Below are positions 42,664 through 51,568 of a stretch of DNA of 53,225 nt, piece after piece. This DNA comes from UBA5336 sp038522375 (GTDB lineage Bacteria > Pseudomonadota > Alphaproteobacteria > Caulobacterales > Hyphomonadaceae), in NCBI GenBank assembly GCA_038522375.1, contig JBCBKE010000007.1:1-53225 (forward strand). Direction: 5' to 3'. Positions within the stretch are counted from its first letter, which is position 1. Each line of letters starts with the position of its first letter. The notes below the pieces were generated by a model. It was not told where the DNA came from and did no database searches. It saw only the letters and a list, made by a program, of their open reading frames with translations. The translations under genes were made by a program, and so were the position numbers.

Positions 42664-43882
42664 CTGTTGCCGCCCCTACGTTGGTGGTGTCGTCACTAGC
42701 CAGGAACTCACGGATGATCGCCGTGACTGTCTCGGGCTTCTCCACATGCAGGAAGTGACTGGCATCCTCGACGAAGATGACCGACGCGGTCGGCACGTCT
42801 TCGTTCAAATTGAGGTACTCCTCCCGGTGTTGGCCGGGGTCTAGCACGCCCTGGAGAAAGAGGACCGGCATGGTGAACGATTCAAAGAGGCCGCCGTCCT
42901 TCATGCGGTCATCGAGTTCCTTGTCGAAATTCGTCGTCTTGAAGTTCTCGCTGATCGCTTCGGCCGCGCCTTCGTGGAGAAATTCGAAAGCCATGCGGTC
43001 GATTTCGGCAGGATCGACATCAACGGATGAGTATCCCGACTTCGTCGTATAAAGCATCCGGATCTGGATATCCCGGGCAAAGACTTCGACCCCGGCCTGG
43101 CTGGCGAACACCTTGTGGGGCGGACGCGGCTCCCCGTGGGGTCGGTTGCCCGATTGCTGCATGCGGACATATTTTACGACACGGTCAGACATGCCGTCGA
43201 CGGCGAGCATATAGTCCAGTGTGATCGCGCCGCGATCGTGGCCGACAATGTTCAGGGTATCGAGCCCCATCGTGTCGATGAGCGCAGCGAGCTTTTCCGC
43301 CATGGCAGGATTGCTGAAATCCAGGTCCAACCGCTTGTCCGACTGGCCATAGCCCATCTGGTCGATGGAGATCGTATAGTATTCGTCCGACAGTGCCGCC
43401 ATCTGACGGTTGAAGCCATACCAGGTCTCCGGCAGTCCGTGCAGGAACAGCACCGCCTCATTCTCAGGGTCGCCAGCGGTGACGACATGCCAGGTCACCC
43501 CATCAGCTTCGATGAACCAATGCGTTGCCTCGACCCCGCCGTTCAAGGTTTCCGTTTCGCCATGGACATTGGATGAACAGGGCGGCGGCGCTGCCGCTTC
43601 GTAGCGAAGATTGGCGGTCAGGGTTGGAGCATTGGACGGTCCACCGCAATGGGTTTTCCGAGGGCCTGCTGCCATCATGCGGAAACGCGCTTCCGGTCCC
43701 ATTTCTCCGAACTCGGCCGGCGCTGCGGCCGGTGCTTCAGCCATTGCAACGGCCGGCGGCTCAGCCACCGGCGGCAGCGGCGCATCGGGATCGACTGCTA
43801 CCTGCGCGCAACCAGCCACGAGGCCAATCCCAAGCAAACCCGTCCAGACAGACAGCCTGGCTGATTTCAGTACCCTATTCAT
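42656..43882 (-). CDS. Lipoprotein alpha/beta hydrolase, epoxide hydrolase / dehalogenase-like
   Basis: 408 residues from ATG 43882 (GGGAGG site). A lipoprotein signal puts the lipid Cys at 25 (GIGLVAGC), followed by an Ala/Pro linker. The catalytic domain has LFLHGLPETWYGFNRQMAAL (oxyanion HGxP) and LNIVGHDRGAITLDYMLA, where the nucleophile is Asp as in epoxide hydrolases and haloalkane dehalogenases, and DASHFLHVEKPE for the His. An Asp nucleophile in a membrane-anchored, exported enzyme is uncommon. It may open an epoxide or cut a C-halogen bond outside the cytoplasm. Confidence 0.85.
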   Translation of the reverse strand: MNRVLKSARLSVWTGLLGIGLVAGCAQVAVDPDAPLPPVAEPPAVAMAEAPAAAPAEFGEMGPEARFRMMAAGPRKTHCGGPSNAPTLTANLRYEAAAPPPCSSNVHGETETLNGGVEATHWFIEADGVTWHVVTAGDPENEAVLFLHGLPETWYGFNRQMAALSDEYYTISIDQMGYGQSDKRLDLDFSNPAMAEKLAALIDTMGLDTLNIVGHDRGAITLDYMLAVDGMSDRVVKYVRMQQSGNRPHGEPRPPHKVFASQAGVEVFARDIQIRMLYTTKSGYSSVDVDPAEIDRMAFEFLHEGAAEAISENFKTTNFDKELDDRMKDGGLFESFTMPVLFLQGVLDPGQHREEYLNLNEDVPTASVIFVEDASHFLHVEKPETVTAIIREFLASDDTTNVGAATDG

Positions 43883-43931
43883 GCGCTTCCCTCCCCATTT
43901 TGAATGAAACTCAACAGCCGCGCGCGCGATC

Positions 43932-44969
43932 TCACGTAACCATCCGGCGGAATGCACCGGCGTGTTTGTCGATGAATTGATGCTTCAGTGCGCCGGCGAC
44001 GTGGCCCAGGAACACGAGGTAAAAGAGGTACGGAAGCACGACCTTGTGCAGCAAGCCCGGCAGCCGGACCGCCTCGGTGCTCGGTTCGAGGAACAAGGGC
44101 AGGTCCCAGAAGTAGAAGTGTGACAGCTTACCGGCATAGGTCCCCAGGAGCAGGCCCGAAATCGGGAACGCGAACAGGAAGAAGTACAGCGAGTAATGCG
44201 CCCCATGGGCGAGAAATTTCTCCCAACCGCTCAAACTTGAATCCAGTTTCGGCGCCGGGTTTGCGACAAGCCAGACAAGGCGCATCACTGCAAGGATAAG
44301 CACCGTCAGCCCCAGGGACTTATGGATGACATAGTAGGCTTGGTGGTATTCCTGATCCTTCGGGATCATGGAGGTGAAAATGCCCATTGGAATCAGCAGG
44401 AGGAACAGGACGGCGATGACCCAGTGGAAGTAACGGGCGCGGCGTCCGTAGCGCTCTGGTTCGTTGCGGTCGCCCAGGGTCAGCACGTCGCTGCGTTTGG
44501 ACTGACCGACGCATACAAACGCCAGAAGAACGCCGCCAAGCGCGAAAACGCCGGCCATCACGCGCAGGAATGTTGCATCGAGATAATCGAGTGGCAAAAG
44601 CGGTGGGTGCCTGTCGTCAAGCGCGCCGATCACTTGGAGCCAGATGATGCCGCCTGCAATGGCCAGGCACCCCAGCGCAGCGCCCCAGATGCCCGCTACC
44701 CGGAGCGCGGGACGAGAATGGTTCATCATCACGGCGACAACCAGCGAATAGGCGAGGAGCCCGAGCGCGATGATACTGTCGAGATGGAAGGGCATGCGAT
44801 GATCATTGACCCCGATGGGGCCAAAGACCGGATGGATTTCCACCCCATCGACGATGACGGTCTCCTGGCCCATGGCAGGAAGCGCCAAAACCAAAGGCAA
44901 ACCCAATAGCGACAGGATCCTGCCCGTGAATTGCCGCGGTCTCGAAATACCCATTCTTTCGTGTGTCAT
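43932..44969 (-). CDS. b-type cytochrome, b561-like domain with extra N-terminal membrane part
   Basis: 345 residues from ATG 44969 (GGAGGT site). An N-terminal leader and three to four helices (HLDSIIALGLLAYSLVVAVM, GIWGAALGCLAIAGGIIWLQ, FLRVMAGVFALGGVLLAFVC) precede a cytochrome b561 core. Likely haem His lie in YFHWVIAVLF, YYVIHKSLGLT, HGAHYSLYFF and LGHVAGALKHQF. Such proteins pass electrons between periplasmic donors and quinone. Next to a PQQ dehydrogenase without a haem domain, it is the likely electron acceptor of this unit (inferred). Confidence 0.82.
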   Translation of the reverse strand: MTHERMGISRPRQFTGRILSLLGLPLVLALPAMGQETVIVDGVEIHPVFGPIGVNDHRMPFHLDSIIALGLLAYSLVVAVMMNHSRPALRVAGIWGAALGCLAIAGGIIWLQVIGALDDRHPPLLPLDYLDATFLRVMAGVFALGGVLLAFVCVGQSKRSDVLTLGDRNEPERYGRRARYFHWVIAVLFLLLIPMGIFTSMIPKDQEYHQAYYVIHKSLGLTVLILAVMRLVWLVANPAPKLDSSLSGWEKFLAHGAHYSLYFFLFAFPISGLLLGTYAGKLSHFYFWDLPLFLEPSTEAVRLPGLLHKVVLPYLFYLVFLGHVAGALKHQFIDKHAGAFRRMVT

Positions 44970-44983
44970 GGCCTTACCTCCCA

Positions 44984-46264
44984 CTATGCATGTGCAGACA
45001 CGCCCGACGGCGCGTCGCGCTTCTCTGGTTCCCGGATGCCGATCAGCACGATCAACAGGGCGAGTGTGGCACCCGAGATCATGATGGTCGGCATGAGTTC
45101 GATGCCGTATGTTTCCGCGATGTAGCCGGCAAAGGCGGGTCCCGCCGCGCCGCCGAAAATCTCGCCCAGTCCGACGACGATGCCGGTTGCGGTTGCGGCG
45201 ATCGCAACCGGCACGCTACCGCTGATGACCGGGCCAACAAGCGTGGCGATCGTGCCAGATGACGTCGATGAAACGACAAAGAAGATCAGCGCCAGCTGCA
45301 ACGGAGTCGTTAAGGGTGTTGCGCTGAGCAGAACCGCAAGGGCGGCAACCAGCGCGAGAAGCGCACCGAGCATGACGGGCTTCCGGCCGACCCTGTCAGA
45401 TATCGCCGGTAGCGCGATCATGCCGACCAGCCCGCCACCGCCGAGGCTCGACATGACCGCCCCCATTTGCCCGAGCGAGAGCCCGATATAGTCCGTCAAG
45501 TAGTTGGGGCCGAAGGTCGATAATGTGTTCATCGTCACGAACACGCAGATCAGCGCGAGCGCTCCCAAAAACACATTCCGGTACTTCAGTGGATCAAACA
45601 GCGAGACTTGTGGGCCGCCTGGCTCGTCCCCCATCGATGCGTTCACAGGTCCTTCTGCGGGCGACCGAAGTGTCCTGGCGACCAGAAACGCCACGATGAA
45701 ACCCGGTATGGCGATGACGCCGAAAACCCACTCCCAGCCTGGCAGTACCGCAAGCAGGCCGACTGCTATCAAGGGTCCGAAGCCCAGGCCGACCAAGGGT
45801 GCAGCCATTTGCTGGACGCCGAAATTGAGGCCAACGCGGCTTGGTTTCGATGCCTGGATTGTCTGGACGATACTCGCCGGCATGAAGCCGCCTTCGGCAA
45901 ACCCCATCAACGCTCTCAAGACCAGCAGGCTGATCAGCCCGGTCGCGAGGCCGGTAAAGGCAACGAGGGCGGAAAAGGCGATGATAGAAACAATGATCAC
46001 GCGTTTTGCGCCGATACGATCGGACAGGTTGCCGGAGAAGATACATGCCAGTCCCCAGGCGAGCGCGAGCGCGCCGGAGATCAGGCCGAGATCCTGATAA
46101 TCCAGCCCCAGGTCCTCGGCGATGACCGGAAAAAGCGGAAACAATATATACCGGTCGAGCCCTACCAGTCCGAACGCAACGGCCATCAGGACAACGACCC
46201 GGAACTCGTAGCTGGTATCCCACGTTGCGGGCTGGTCTTCCGTGGCGCGCGATGCGTCCTTCAT
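44984..46264 (-). CDS. MFS transporter, aromatic-acid type
   Basis: 426 residues from ATG 46264 (GGAGG site). Twelve membrane helices are seen. The start VVLMAVAFGLVGLDRYILFP, motif A IFSGNLSDRIGAKRVIIVSI and LVLRALMGFAEGGFMPASIV match the anion:cation symporter / aromatic acid group of MFS. It would move an organic acid across the inner membrane, inward with protons or outward. It lies 14 bases ahead of the cytochrome b gene in the same unit. The longer open frame to 46534 is antisense-like and was not used. Confidence 0.9.
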   Translation of the reverse strand: MKDASRATEDQPATWDTSYEFRVVVLMAVAFGLVGLDRYILFPLFPVIAEDLGLDYQDLGLISGALALAWGLACIFSGNLSDRIGAKRVIIVSIIAFSALVAFTGLATGLISLLVLRALMGFAEGGFMPASIVQTIQASKPSRVGLNFGVQQMAAPLVGLGFGPLIAVGLLAVLPGWEWVFGVIAIPGFIVAFLVARTLRSPAEGPVNASMGDEPGGPQVSLFDPLKYRNVFLGALALICVFVTMNTLSTFGPNYLTDYIGLSLGQMGAVMSSLGGGGLVGMIALPAISDRVGRKPVMLGALLALVAALAVLLSATPLTTPLQLALIFFVVSSTSSGTIATLVGPVISGSVPVAIAATATGIVVGLGEIFGGAAGPAFAGYIAETYGIELMPTIMISGATLALLIVLIGIREPEKRDAPSGVSAHA

Positions 46265-46329
46265 GTTTCCTCCCATCAATGACGCCAGCGATTTGTTTTG
46301 TTTTTCGCTGGCGTTTTCTCTATTTCCGG

Positions 46330-46989
46330 TCAGGCCGGAAACTCGATCCCGGCCTCCTTCTGAAGCGCCTCCTGCTTTGCGAATGCACTTTGAAAACTCG
46401 GTCGATCGGTCACACGCTTCATGTGCGCCTGGATCGAGGGGTAATCGTCGAGGGGCACCAGGCCCGTGCTCGTGGCGGTCATCGTACACCATAGCACGTA
46501 GACATCGACGACCGACCAATGGTCTCCCATCCACCAGTCCTGCCCGGAAAGGCGCTCATTGTTCTGGGCCAGAATGCCTTCGATGGTTGCCTTTCCCTTG
46601 GCCTGGACGGGCGCCGGGTCCGCATCGGTAAAGTGGACCGGCATACGGAGCATGCGCGCCGTCGGATGGAAGGTCGACGAACACCAAATCAGTTCGGAAT
46701 ACGCCTTGGAGCGCATGAAGGCCGTCCCGTCATGACCGAGAAGCCCCGCGTCAGGCGCCAGGCTGTCGATGTAGATCAGGATCGCGGCATTCTCGGTCAG
46801 CGGCGCGCCATCCGCCAGCAGCAGGGGGACTTTCCCGCCCGGATGCATCTTCATGTATTCCGGCGCCTTCTGCTGCTTCTTCATCAGGTTCACGGCACGC
46901 AGCGTATACGGAAGTTCTGCCTCCTCCAGCGCATTCATCGTAACGAAACCGCAGGCGCGGGGCATGTGGTAGAGAATAAGTTCAGGCAT
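46330..46989 (-). CDS. Glutathione S-transferase family protein (219 aa)
   Basis: 219 residues. A thioredoxin-fold N-half (MPELILYHMPRACGFVTMNA, HPGGKVPLLLADGAPLTENA with the cis-Pro and the Glu-Asn glutathione site) is followed by a helical C-half (WWMGDHWSVVDVYVLWCTMT, the N-capping box region). The pattern fits the beta/zeta-like bacterial GSTs used in aromatic breakdown for isomerisation or ether cleavage. Its start has GGAGGG and lies 68 bases after the FAH-family gene stop. Confidence 0.9.
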   Translation of the reverse strand: MPELILYHMPRACGFVTMNALEEAELPYTLRAVNLMKKQQKAPEYMKMHPGGKVPLLLADGAPLTENAAILIYIDSLAPDAGLLGHDGTAFMRSKAYSELIWCSSTFHPTARMLRMPVHFTDADPAPVQAKGKATIEGILAQNNERLSGQDWWMGDHWSVVDVYVLWCTMTATSTGLVPLDDYPSIQAHMKRVTDRPSFQSAFAKQEALQKEAGIEFPA

Positions 46990-47057
46990 CCAAGCGTCCC
47001 TCCTTTCGTATCATCGAGAGCGCGCAGACCCGGCCTCGGCAGCCAGGTCCGCCATGA

Positions 47058-47957
47058 TCAGCGAATGATGGTTTCGCCGCTTTCCTTGACGACGGTGTTC
47101 TCGATTGCGCCGAGTTCATCGATCTCGACCCGGCACACCTGGCCTTCGGTCATCCAGGGTTGGCCCGGGGCCCAAAGTGCCACACCAGACGAGGTGCCGG
47201 TGGCGATAACATCCCCGGGCTGGAGCGTGCACGCCGTTGAGAGGTAGGCAATCTGGTCGGCGATCTTGATGATCATGTCATTGGTGTTGAAGTCCTGTCG
47301 GGTTTCACCGTCCACGGTGAGATGGACGCGCAGGTTTTCCGGGTCGGAAACTTCGTCTGCTGTCACCAGTGCCGGCCCCATGGGGCAGTGACTGTCCCAG
47401 GACTTGCCAATGGTCATGGTCGGTGCGGCGCGCTGCCAGTCACGGATCGTTACGTCATTGAGGACGGTGTAGCCCGCGACGACCTCGAAGGCGCGTTCGC
47501 GCGGGACGCGGCGACACGTCTTGCCGATGACGACGGCGAGCTCGGCTTCGAAATCCAGCTCGTCCGATTCAGGAGGCAGGAAGATCGGATCCTTCGGCCC
47601 GGTTGCCGATGTCGACTGCTTGTTGAAGATGACCGGTGTTTTCGGTGGCTCAGGGAACCGTGCCTTTCGGATTTCCTCTGGCAGCTCCATGTAATGCTGC
47701 ATGTAATTTAGTGCGACGGCGAGAATTTTTCCGGGAACCGGGACGGGGGATTCCAGTTTAACCGCTTCAACACTGGCGGTAGCAGCGCCGGAAACAGCCG
47801 CCGCTTTCGCTCTTTCCATCATGGCATCACCGCCGCGTAACAGCCCGAGCATGTCGCTTGGAATTTCGCTGTCGGTCTTATTGAGATCGATGATTTCGTC
47901 GCCGCGCAACGCGCCGAGGCGCGACTCACCGTTGTGTGTGTACGTGACCAGTTTCAT
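47058..47957 (-). CDS. Fumarylacetoacetate hydrolase (FAH) family protein
   Basis: 299 residues. The metal site is E137, E139 and D168 (DELDFEAELAVVIGK and TVLNDVTIRDWQR). ALNYMQHYMELPEE near 83-96 and GVALWAPGQPWMTEGQVCRV near the end are the family cap and end motifs. Family members hydrolyse fumarylpyruvate or fumarylacetoacetate, or isomerise and decarboxylate meta-cleavage products (HpaG type). With GST and extradiol genes on both sides it is likely to act on the opened ring. A GGAGGA site precedes the start. Confidence 0.93.
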   Translation of the reverse strand: MKLVTYTHNGESRLGALRGDEIIDLNKTDSEIPSDMLGLLRGGDAMMERAKAAAVSGAATASVEAVKLESPVPVPGKILAVALNYMQHYMELPEEIRKARFPEPPKTPVIFNKQSTSATGPKDPIFLPPESDELDFEAELAVVIGKTCRRVPRERAFEVVAGYTVLNDVTIRDWQRAAPTMTIGKSWDSHCPMGPALVTADEVSDPENLRVHLTVDGETRQDFNTNDMIIKIADQIAYLSTACTLQPGDVIATGTSSGVALWAPGQPWMTEGQVCRVEIDELGAIENTVVKESGETIIR

Positions 47958-48015
47958 TGGGTGTTCCTCCTTGTCGCCACCTGTTGGATTGCTGGCGTGA
48001 TTTCAGGTCATTCAG

Positions 48016-49176
48016 TTACGAGCCTCCGGCGACCCCCGCCGGCTGGGCCTGCATTGGTGGCAGTTTGTATTTCGGATCGCCGAACACGGTTTTTCCCCAG
48101 TCAGTCATGCGTATCATGTGCAGGGTGAACGCGCCGGCTGCGCCGGGTCCGCTATGCTCGGCAACGTGGGGCGAGGGGGCGTGGCTGCCCGGCCAATTCA
48201 CGACAGCGCTCCGGAATGCCGGCCGCTTGAATGCCAGCTTTGCGTAGTCCGCCACCCGCGTATTCGCGGTGCCGTCTTCCCAGACGTGGCCCATTCCCAG
48301 CCACTTCATCCGCCAGAGGCTCAGCGTCCAGGTGATGTCCGCAAGCGTGTAGGCGTCGCCCAGGACCCAAGGTCCGCCCGATTGCGTGAGTTGCGCTTCA
48401 AGTTCGCCGACATGGGCCGCCATCCTGTCATGGACAGACCGCATCTCCTCTGGCGTTGCCACGAACTCACCTGCTGCCGCTTCCTTGGCGATCTTGCTCG
48501 TATAGGCCGCGTGAAGCTCAGTATCGTCACCAATGCTGTCCAGCAAGGCTGTAAGAACACGTATCTTGCGTGCGTGGACGCCGCCTATTCTGTCCCGAAG
48601 TCCGGCTGGGCGTCGGTCGTCTTCAGGGTGCGCACCATAGAGCGCGGCCACGTGGGGGGCCTGGTCGACGAGGTCGACTTGCTCACCGACACTGGCGCCC
48701 ATCCCGTCTGGAACAAGGTCTGTGCCCGTATCAACGCTGCCAGCGATGTGGCGACAAATGGCATTTGAATCGATAATGACACGGGCTAGGTCATGGTCGA
48801 CCAGGGTCGGTACAACACAGGGATCGAAGCCCTGTTGGGCCACCGATGATTCCCCGGTATATCCGGATACGAACTGGGCACCTGGAGCGCCGCGAAGGCG
48901 TAACCTTACATATTCGGGCCGGTAGTTCTGCGGGATGAACTTGCCCATCGGCATGATCGTCATGTCGTGAGATACGTAGGCGGCCTGTTTTTCAGCCAGC
49001 GTCGTGCGGACCTTGTGGGAACACAACGAAGGGGCAGAGTGGTAGAGCTCGAAGCGCGGTGCACGGCCACCGGAATTGCCAACCACCTTATTCGCATATC
49101 CGCTTTGCATTCCAGCGTTTGCCGCGTCCACCAGTTTACGGAGCCCGGCCCGGTCCGCTTCCGTCGCCTCCGTCAT
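48016..49176 (-). CDS. GST-like protein with long N- and C-terminal extensions (386 aa)
   Basis: 386 residues, well over the usual 200-230 of GSTs. The GST start comes at about 42: FELYHSAPSLCSHKVRTTLA, with Ser50 and Cys52 as candidate catalytic residues; then CVVPTLVDHDLARVIIDSNA. A longer middle and the helical domain follow (WVLGDAYTLADITWTLSLWR). The last 60 residues after GSHAPSPHVAEH have no GST match that I know. It resembles GSTs of lignin ether cleavage or reductive dehalogenation in general pattern. The start overlaps the flavin hydroxylase stop (ATGA). Confidence 0.83.
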   Translation of the reverse strand: MTEATEADRAGLRKLVDAANAGMQSGYANKVVGNSGGRAPRFELYHSAPSLCSHKVRTTLAEKQAAYVSHDMTIMPMGKFIPQNYRPEYVRLRLRGAPGAQFVSGYTGESSVAQQGFDPCVVPTLVDHDLARVIIDSNAICRHIAGSVDTGTDLVPDGMGASVGEQVDLVDQAPHVAALYGAHPEDDRRPAGLRDRIGGVHARKIRVLTALLDSIGDDTELHAAYTSKIAKEAAAGEFVATPEEMRSVHDRMAAHVGELEAQLTQSGGPWVLGDAYTLADITWTLSLWRMKWLGMGHVWEDGTANTRVADYAKLAFKRPAFRSAVVNWPGSHAPSPHVAEHSGPGAAGAFTLHMIRMTDWGKTVFGDPKYKLPPMQAQPAGVAGGS

Positions 49177-50831
49177 GACGCGCCCCTGACTATGTTGATG
49201 ATTCGCTCCGCTTCGTCCGTTGCGGGATCGCTATCGCCCCTCCAGGCGACGTGCTGATCCGGACGGAGCAGGACGAGCTTGTGCCCGTAGAGGTGCGCTG
49301 CGTTTCGATCTGTCAGCGCCAATACAGTCAGCGGCACTCCCGCTGTTTCTGCTGCTTCGACCAGCGCGGTCGCTGGCGTCCCGTCGAAAGCGATCAGTGT
49401 GAACTGCCGACCAAATTTGTCGAACAGCGGCGTCCCGTCTTCAAGGAAGATGTTTGGGGGACGTGAGCCGGGCCAGGTCGATGGGGTGTAGGCCTCCCAA
49501 TCATAGGGCGGAGGGTCTCCAGACTCGTGGCAGATGACTGGCGAGCCGTCATACCGGTATCCCCATTCCAGCCCCCAGGCCTCGTTTTCAAGGTTTCCGA
49601 GCGCCATTATGTGGGCGCCGTGGGCTGCACGTTTCGATTGCCCGGCATTGCCGTCATCGTGAACCACGGGGTCATAGTCCCGACGTATGTCCGCGCGCAC
49701 ATTGGCGTGCCGCGCAGACCCCTCCCGGTTGCGCCAGCCGACATGCCGGCGTTCGGTCTCATAGGCTTGCAGCAGGCGTGCCCCGCCCCAGCCATGGACC
49801 TGGGCGGCGAGCGCCCAGCCGAGACCGACAGCGTCGCCGATCCCGGTATTCATGCCATAGCCGCCGGTCGGGATAACCTGATGAGCGGAATCCCCTGCCA
49901 GCCAGACACGCCCTTGTCCGTAGGTCTCCGCAAGGCTCAACCGGGGCGTCCACGGATTGGCGACATTGATCTCGCATGCGATCTCGCACCCCAGCGCCCT
50001 GAACAGGACCGATTTCGGATCCCAGGTTTCCGGCTCGTCGTCCGGGGCGACCGGCACATGAATGGTCCAGGTATCGACATCGTCCTGGGCGATCATTGAC
50101 CACCCTTCCGGGGATTGCAGATGCCAGGCCCGGCCAAATCGCTCGATACGCTCGCGTTCCGGGGATCTGAAATGGATCATGTACAGACGGCGTCGCGGCG
50201 GTGCTGACAGGCCGTCCGCCTCGATATGAGGTTGCTCAATGTCGTGAAGGGGTATGTTCAATTGTCGGCGGGCAACGCTTCCGGCACCGTCACAGCCGGC
50301 AAGATAGTTCGTACGGAGCGTCTGCGCCTCTCCCGTCTCTGTCGATCGGATACGCACGTCAACACCGTCCGCATCCTGATCGAAACCCTCAAGGGCCCAG
50401 CCAAACCTCACAGAGACATGTCGGCGATCTCTTTCCAGCGTTTTCTTCAGGACCGGTTCAAGCAGGATTTGCGAGACGCGCATGCCAGGTTCGAGCGCGC
50501 TGGTGCCGTCATTGACGGACCGCAACTCGTCCCGCTTCTGGTCAACGCTTGGATAGTCGAAACGTGCCAGTTCCCACCCGACGAGATTGGTGCACCAAAC
50601 CACGGAATAATGGTGGTGAGGGGGCACAGCCTGGTCACGGAGCAGATCGGAGACGCCCAGACGCCGGAACAGCTCCATGCTTCGCCCGTTCGTGATGTCC
50701 ATCTTGGGATGTCGTGTTGTTGTGAGATTGCGCTCAAGCAGGATGCAGTCGACGCCCTGGTGGTCCAGTTCCAACGCCAAGGTCAGCCCGACCGGCCCGC
50801 CCCCAGCAATGATGACGGGCGCATCGACCAT
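49173..50831 (-). CDS. FAD-dependent aromatic hydroxylase (class A, MhpA/PheA-like)
   Basis: 552 residues. FAD binding: IIAGGGPVGLTLALELDHQG at 7-26. The DG motif is YLAGCDGAGSVARRQL and the GD motif is VWLAGDSAHQVIPTGGYGMN, all in order as in para-hydroxybenzoate hydroxylase relatives. The C-terminal thioredoxin-like domain (about 450-545, with VPLTVLALTDRNA) puts it with the longer MhpA/phenol hydroxylase group. It would add an OH next to a phenol OH with NAD(P)H and O2, producing the substrate for extradiol cleavage. Start and TetR stop share one base (TAATG). Confidence 0.93.
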   Translation of the reverse strand: MVDAPVIIAGGGPVGLTLALELDHQGVDCILLERNLTTTRHPKMDITNGRSMELFRRLGVSDLLRDQAVPPHHHYSVVWCTNLVGWELARFDYPSVDQKRDELRSVNDGTSALEPGMRVSQILLEPVLKKTLERDRRHVSVRFGWALEGFDQDADGVDVRIRSTETGEAQTLRTNYLAGCDGAGSVARRQLNIPLHDIEQPHIEADGLSAPPRRRLYMIHFRSPERERIERFGRAWHLQSPEGWSMIAQDDVDTWTIHVPVAPDDEPETWDPKSVLFRALGCEIACEINVANPWTPRLSLAETYGQGRVWLAGDSAHQVIPTGGYGMNTGIGDAVGLGWALAAQVHGWGGARLLQAYETERRHVGWRNREGSARHANVRADIRRDYDPVVHDDGNAGQSKRAAHGAHIMALGNLENEAWGLEWGYRYDGSPVICHESGDPPPYDWEAYTPSTWPGSRPPNIFLEDGTPLFDKFGRQFTLIAFDGTPATALVEAAETAGVPLTVLALTDRNAAHLYGHKLVLLRPDQHVAWRGDSDPATDEAERIINIVRGAS

Positions 50832-51517
50832 TACATTTCTCCCTCGGAAGCCGAGGCTTCCATCACTGACAGCAGCATGTTCGCGACCAGGTGAGCATGC
50901 CTGTCGATGAACTCTTCCGTCATCACATCAATGCCGAAGAGTTTCTGGGCTTCGGGGGCCATGGAGAAAACGAAAGCGCCGGATCCGACGTAGAGGTAGT
51001 ACCAGTGGCAGAACGCCTCGCTTGTCAGCGAGAGATGCGCGACCGCCATGTCTTTCGTATTGTTGACCGCCCGGCGGAGAAAGGCGTCGAGAATGTAGCG
51101 GAGCCGCCAGCTGTCATGCTTGCCCTCCTGGCTCATGAGCCGATTGAGCTCAGGGCGTCGGGCGCTGTAACGCACGAAACTGCGAATACGGTATGCCAGT
51201 CTCTCTTTCGGCGACAGGTCCTGCTCGGCTTCCTGCCTCGATCGCCTGTACTCTTCGAGTTCACCGAACAGAGTGTCCACGACAGCCCGGAAGAGCCCTT
51301 CCTTTCCGCCGAAATGGTATTTGACGAGACCACGCTGAACGTTGGCGGCTGTTTCGATATCGCGCAACGTTACGCCATCATAGCCACGCTCGGTGAACTC
51401 CAGAATCGCGGCTTCAACGAGCTTGGCCTGGGTTACGCCGCTACGTTCTTGCGTGCGACCCTGCGTTCCCGCTCCGCCGCGGGGCCTCGTGGCTGTCTGG
51501 AGTTTTGATCTACTCAT
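50831..51517 (-). CDS. TetR family regulator inside the catabolic unit
   Basis: 228 residues from ATG 51517. After a basic N-terminal tail the HTH spans about 20-66: QAKLVEAAILEFTERGYDGV, then LRDIETAANVQRGLVKYHFG. The C-terminal domain has helices typical of TetR ligand domains (TetR_C-like RPELNRLMSQEGK). It lies between the second VOC gene (51 bases upstream) and the hydroxylase gene (one-base overlap), so it is co-expressed with them and would repress its own unit. The inverted repeat at 52595-52621 is the best operator candidate. Confidence 0.9.
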   Translation of the reverse strand: MSRSKLQTATRPRGGAGTQGRTQERSGVTQAKLVEAAILEFTERGYDGVTLRDIETAANVQRGLVKYHFGGKEGLFRAVVDTLFGELEEYRRSRQEAEQDLSPKERLAYRIRSFVRYSARRPELNRLMSQEGKHDSWRLRYILDAFLRRAVNNTKDMAVAHLSLTSEAFCHWYYLYVGSGAFVFSMAPEAQKLFGIDVMTEEFIDRHAHLVANMLLSVMEASASEGEM

Positions 51518-51568
51518 GGATGTCCTGTCCCAACTGTCTTGGCCCGCCAACGCGATGCTGGTGCAGCA

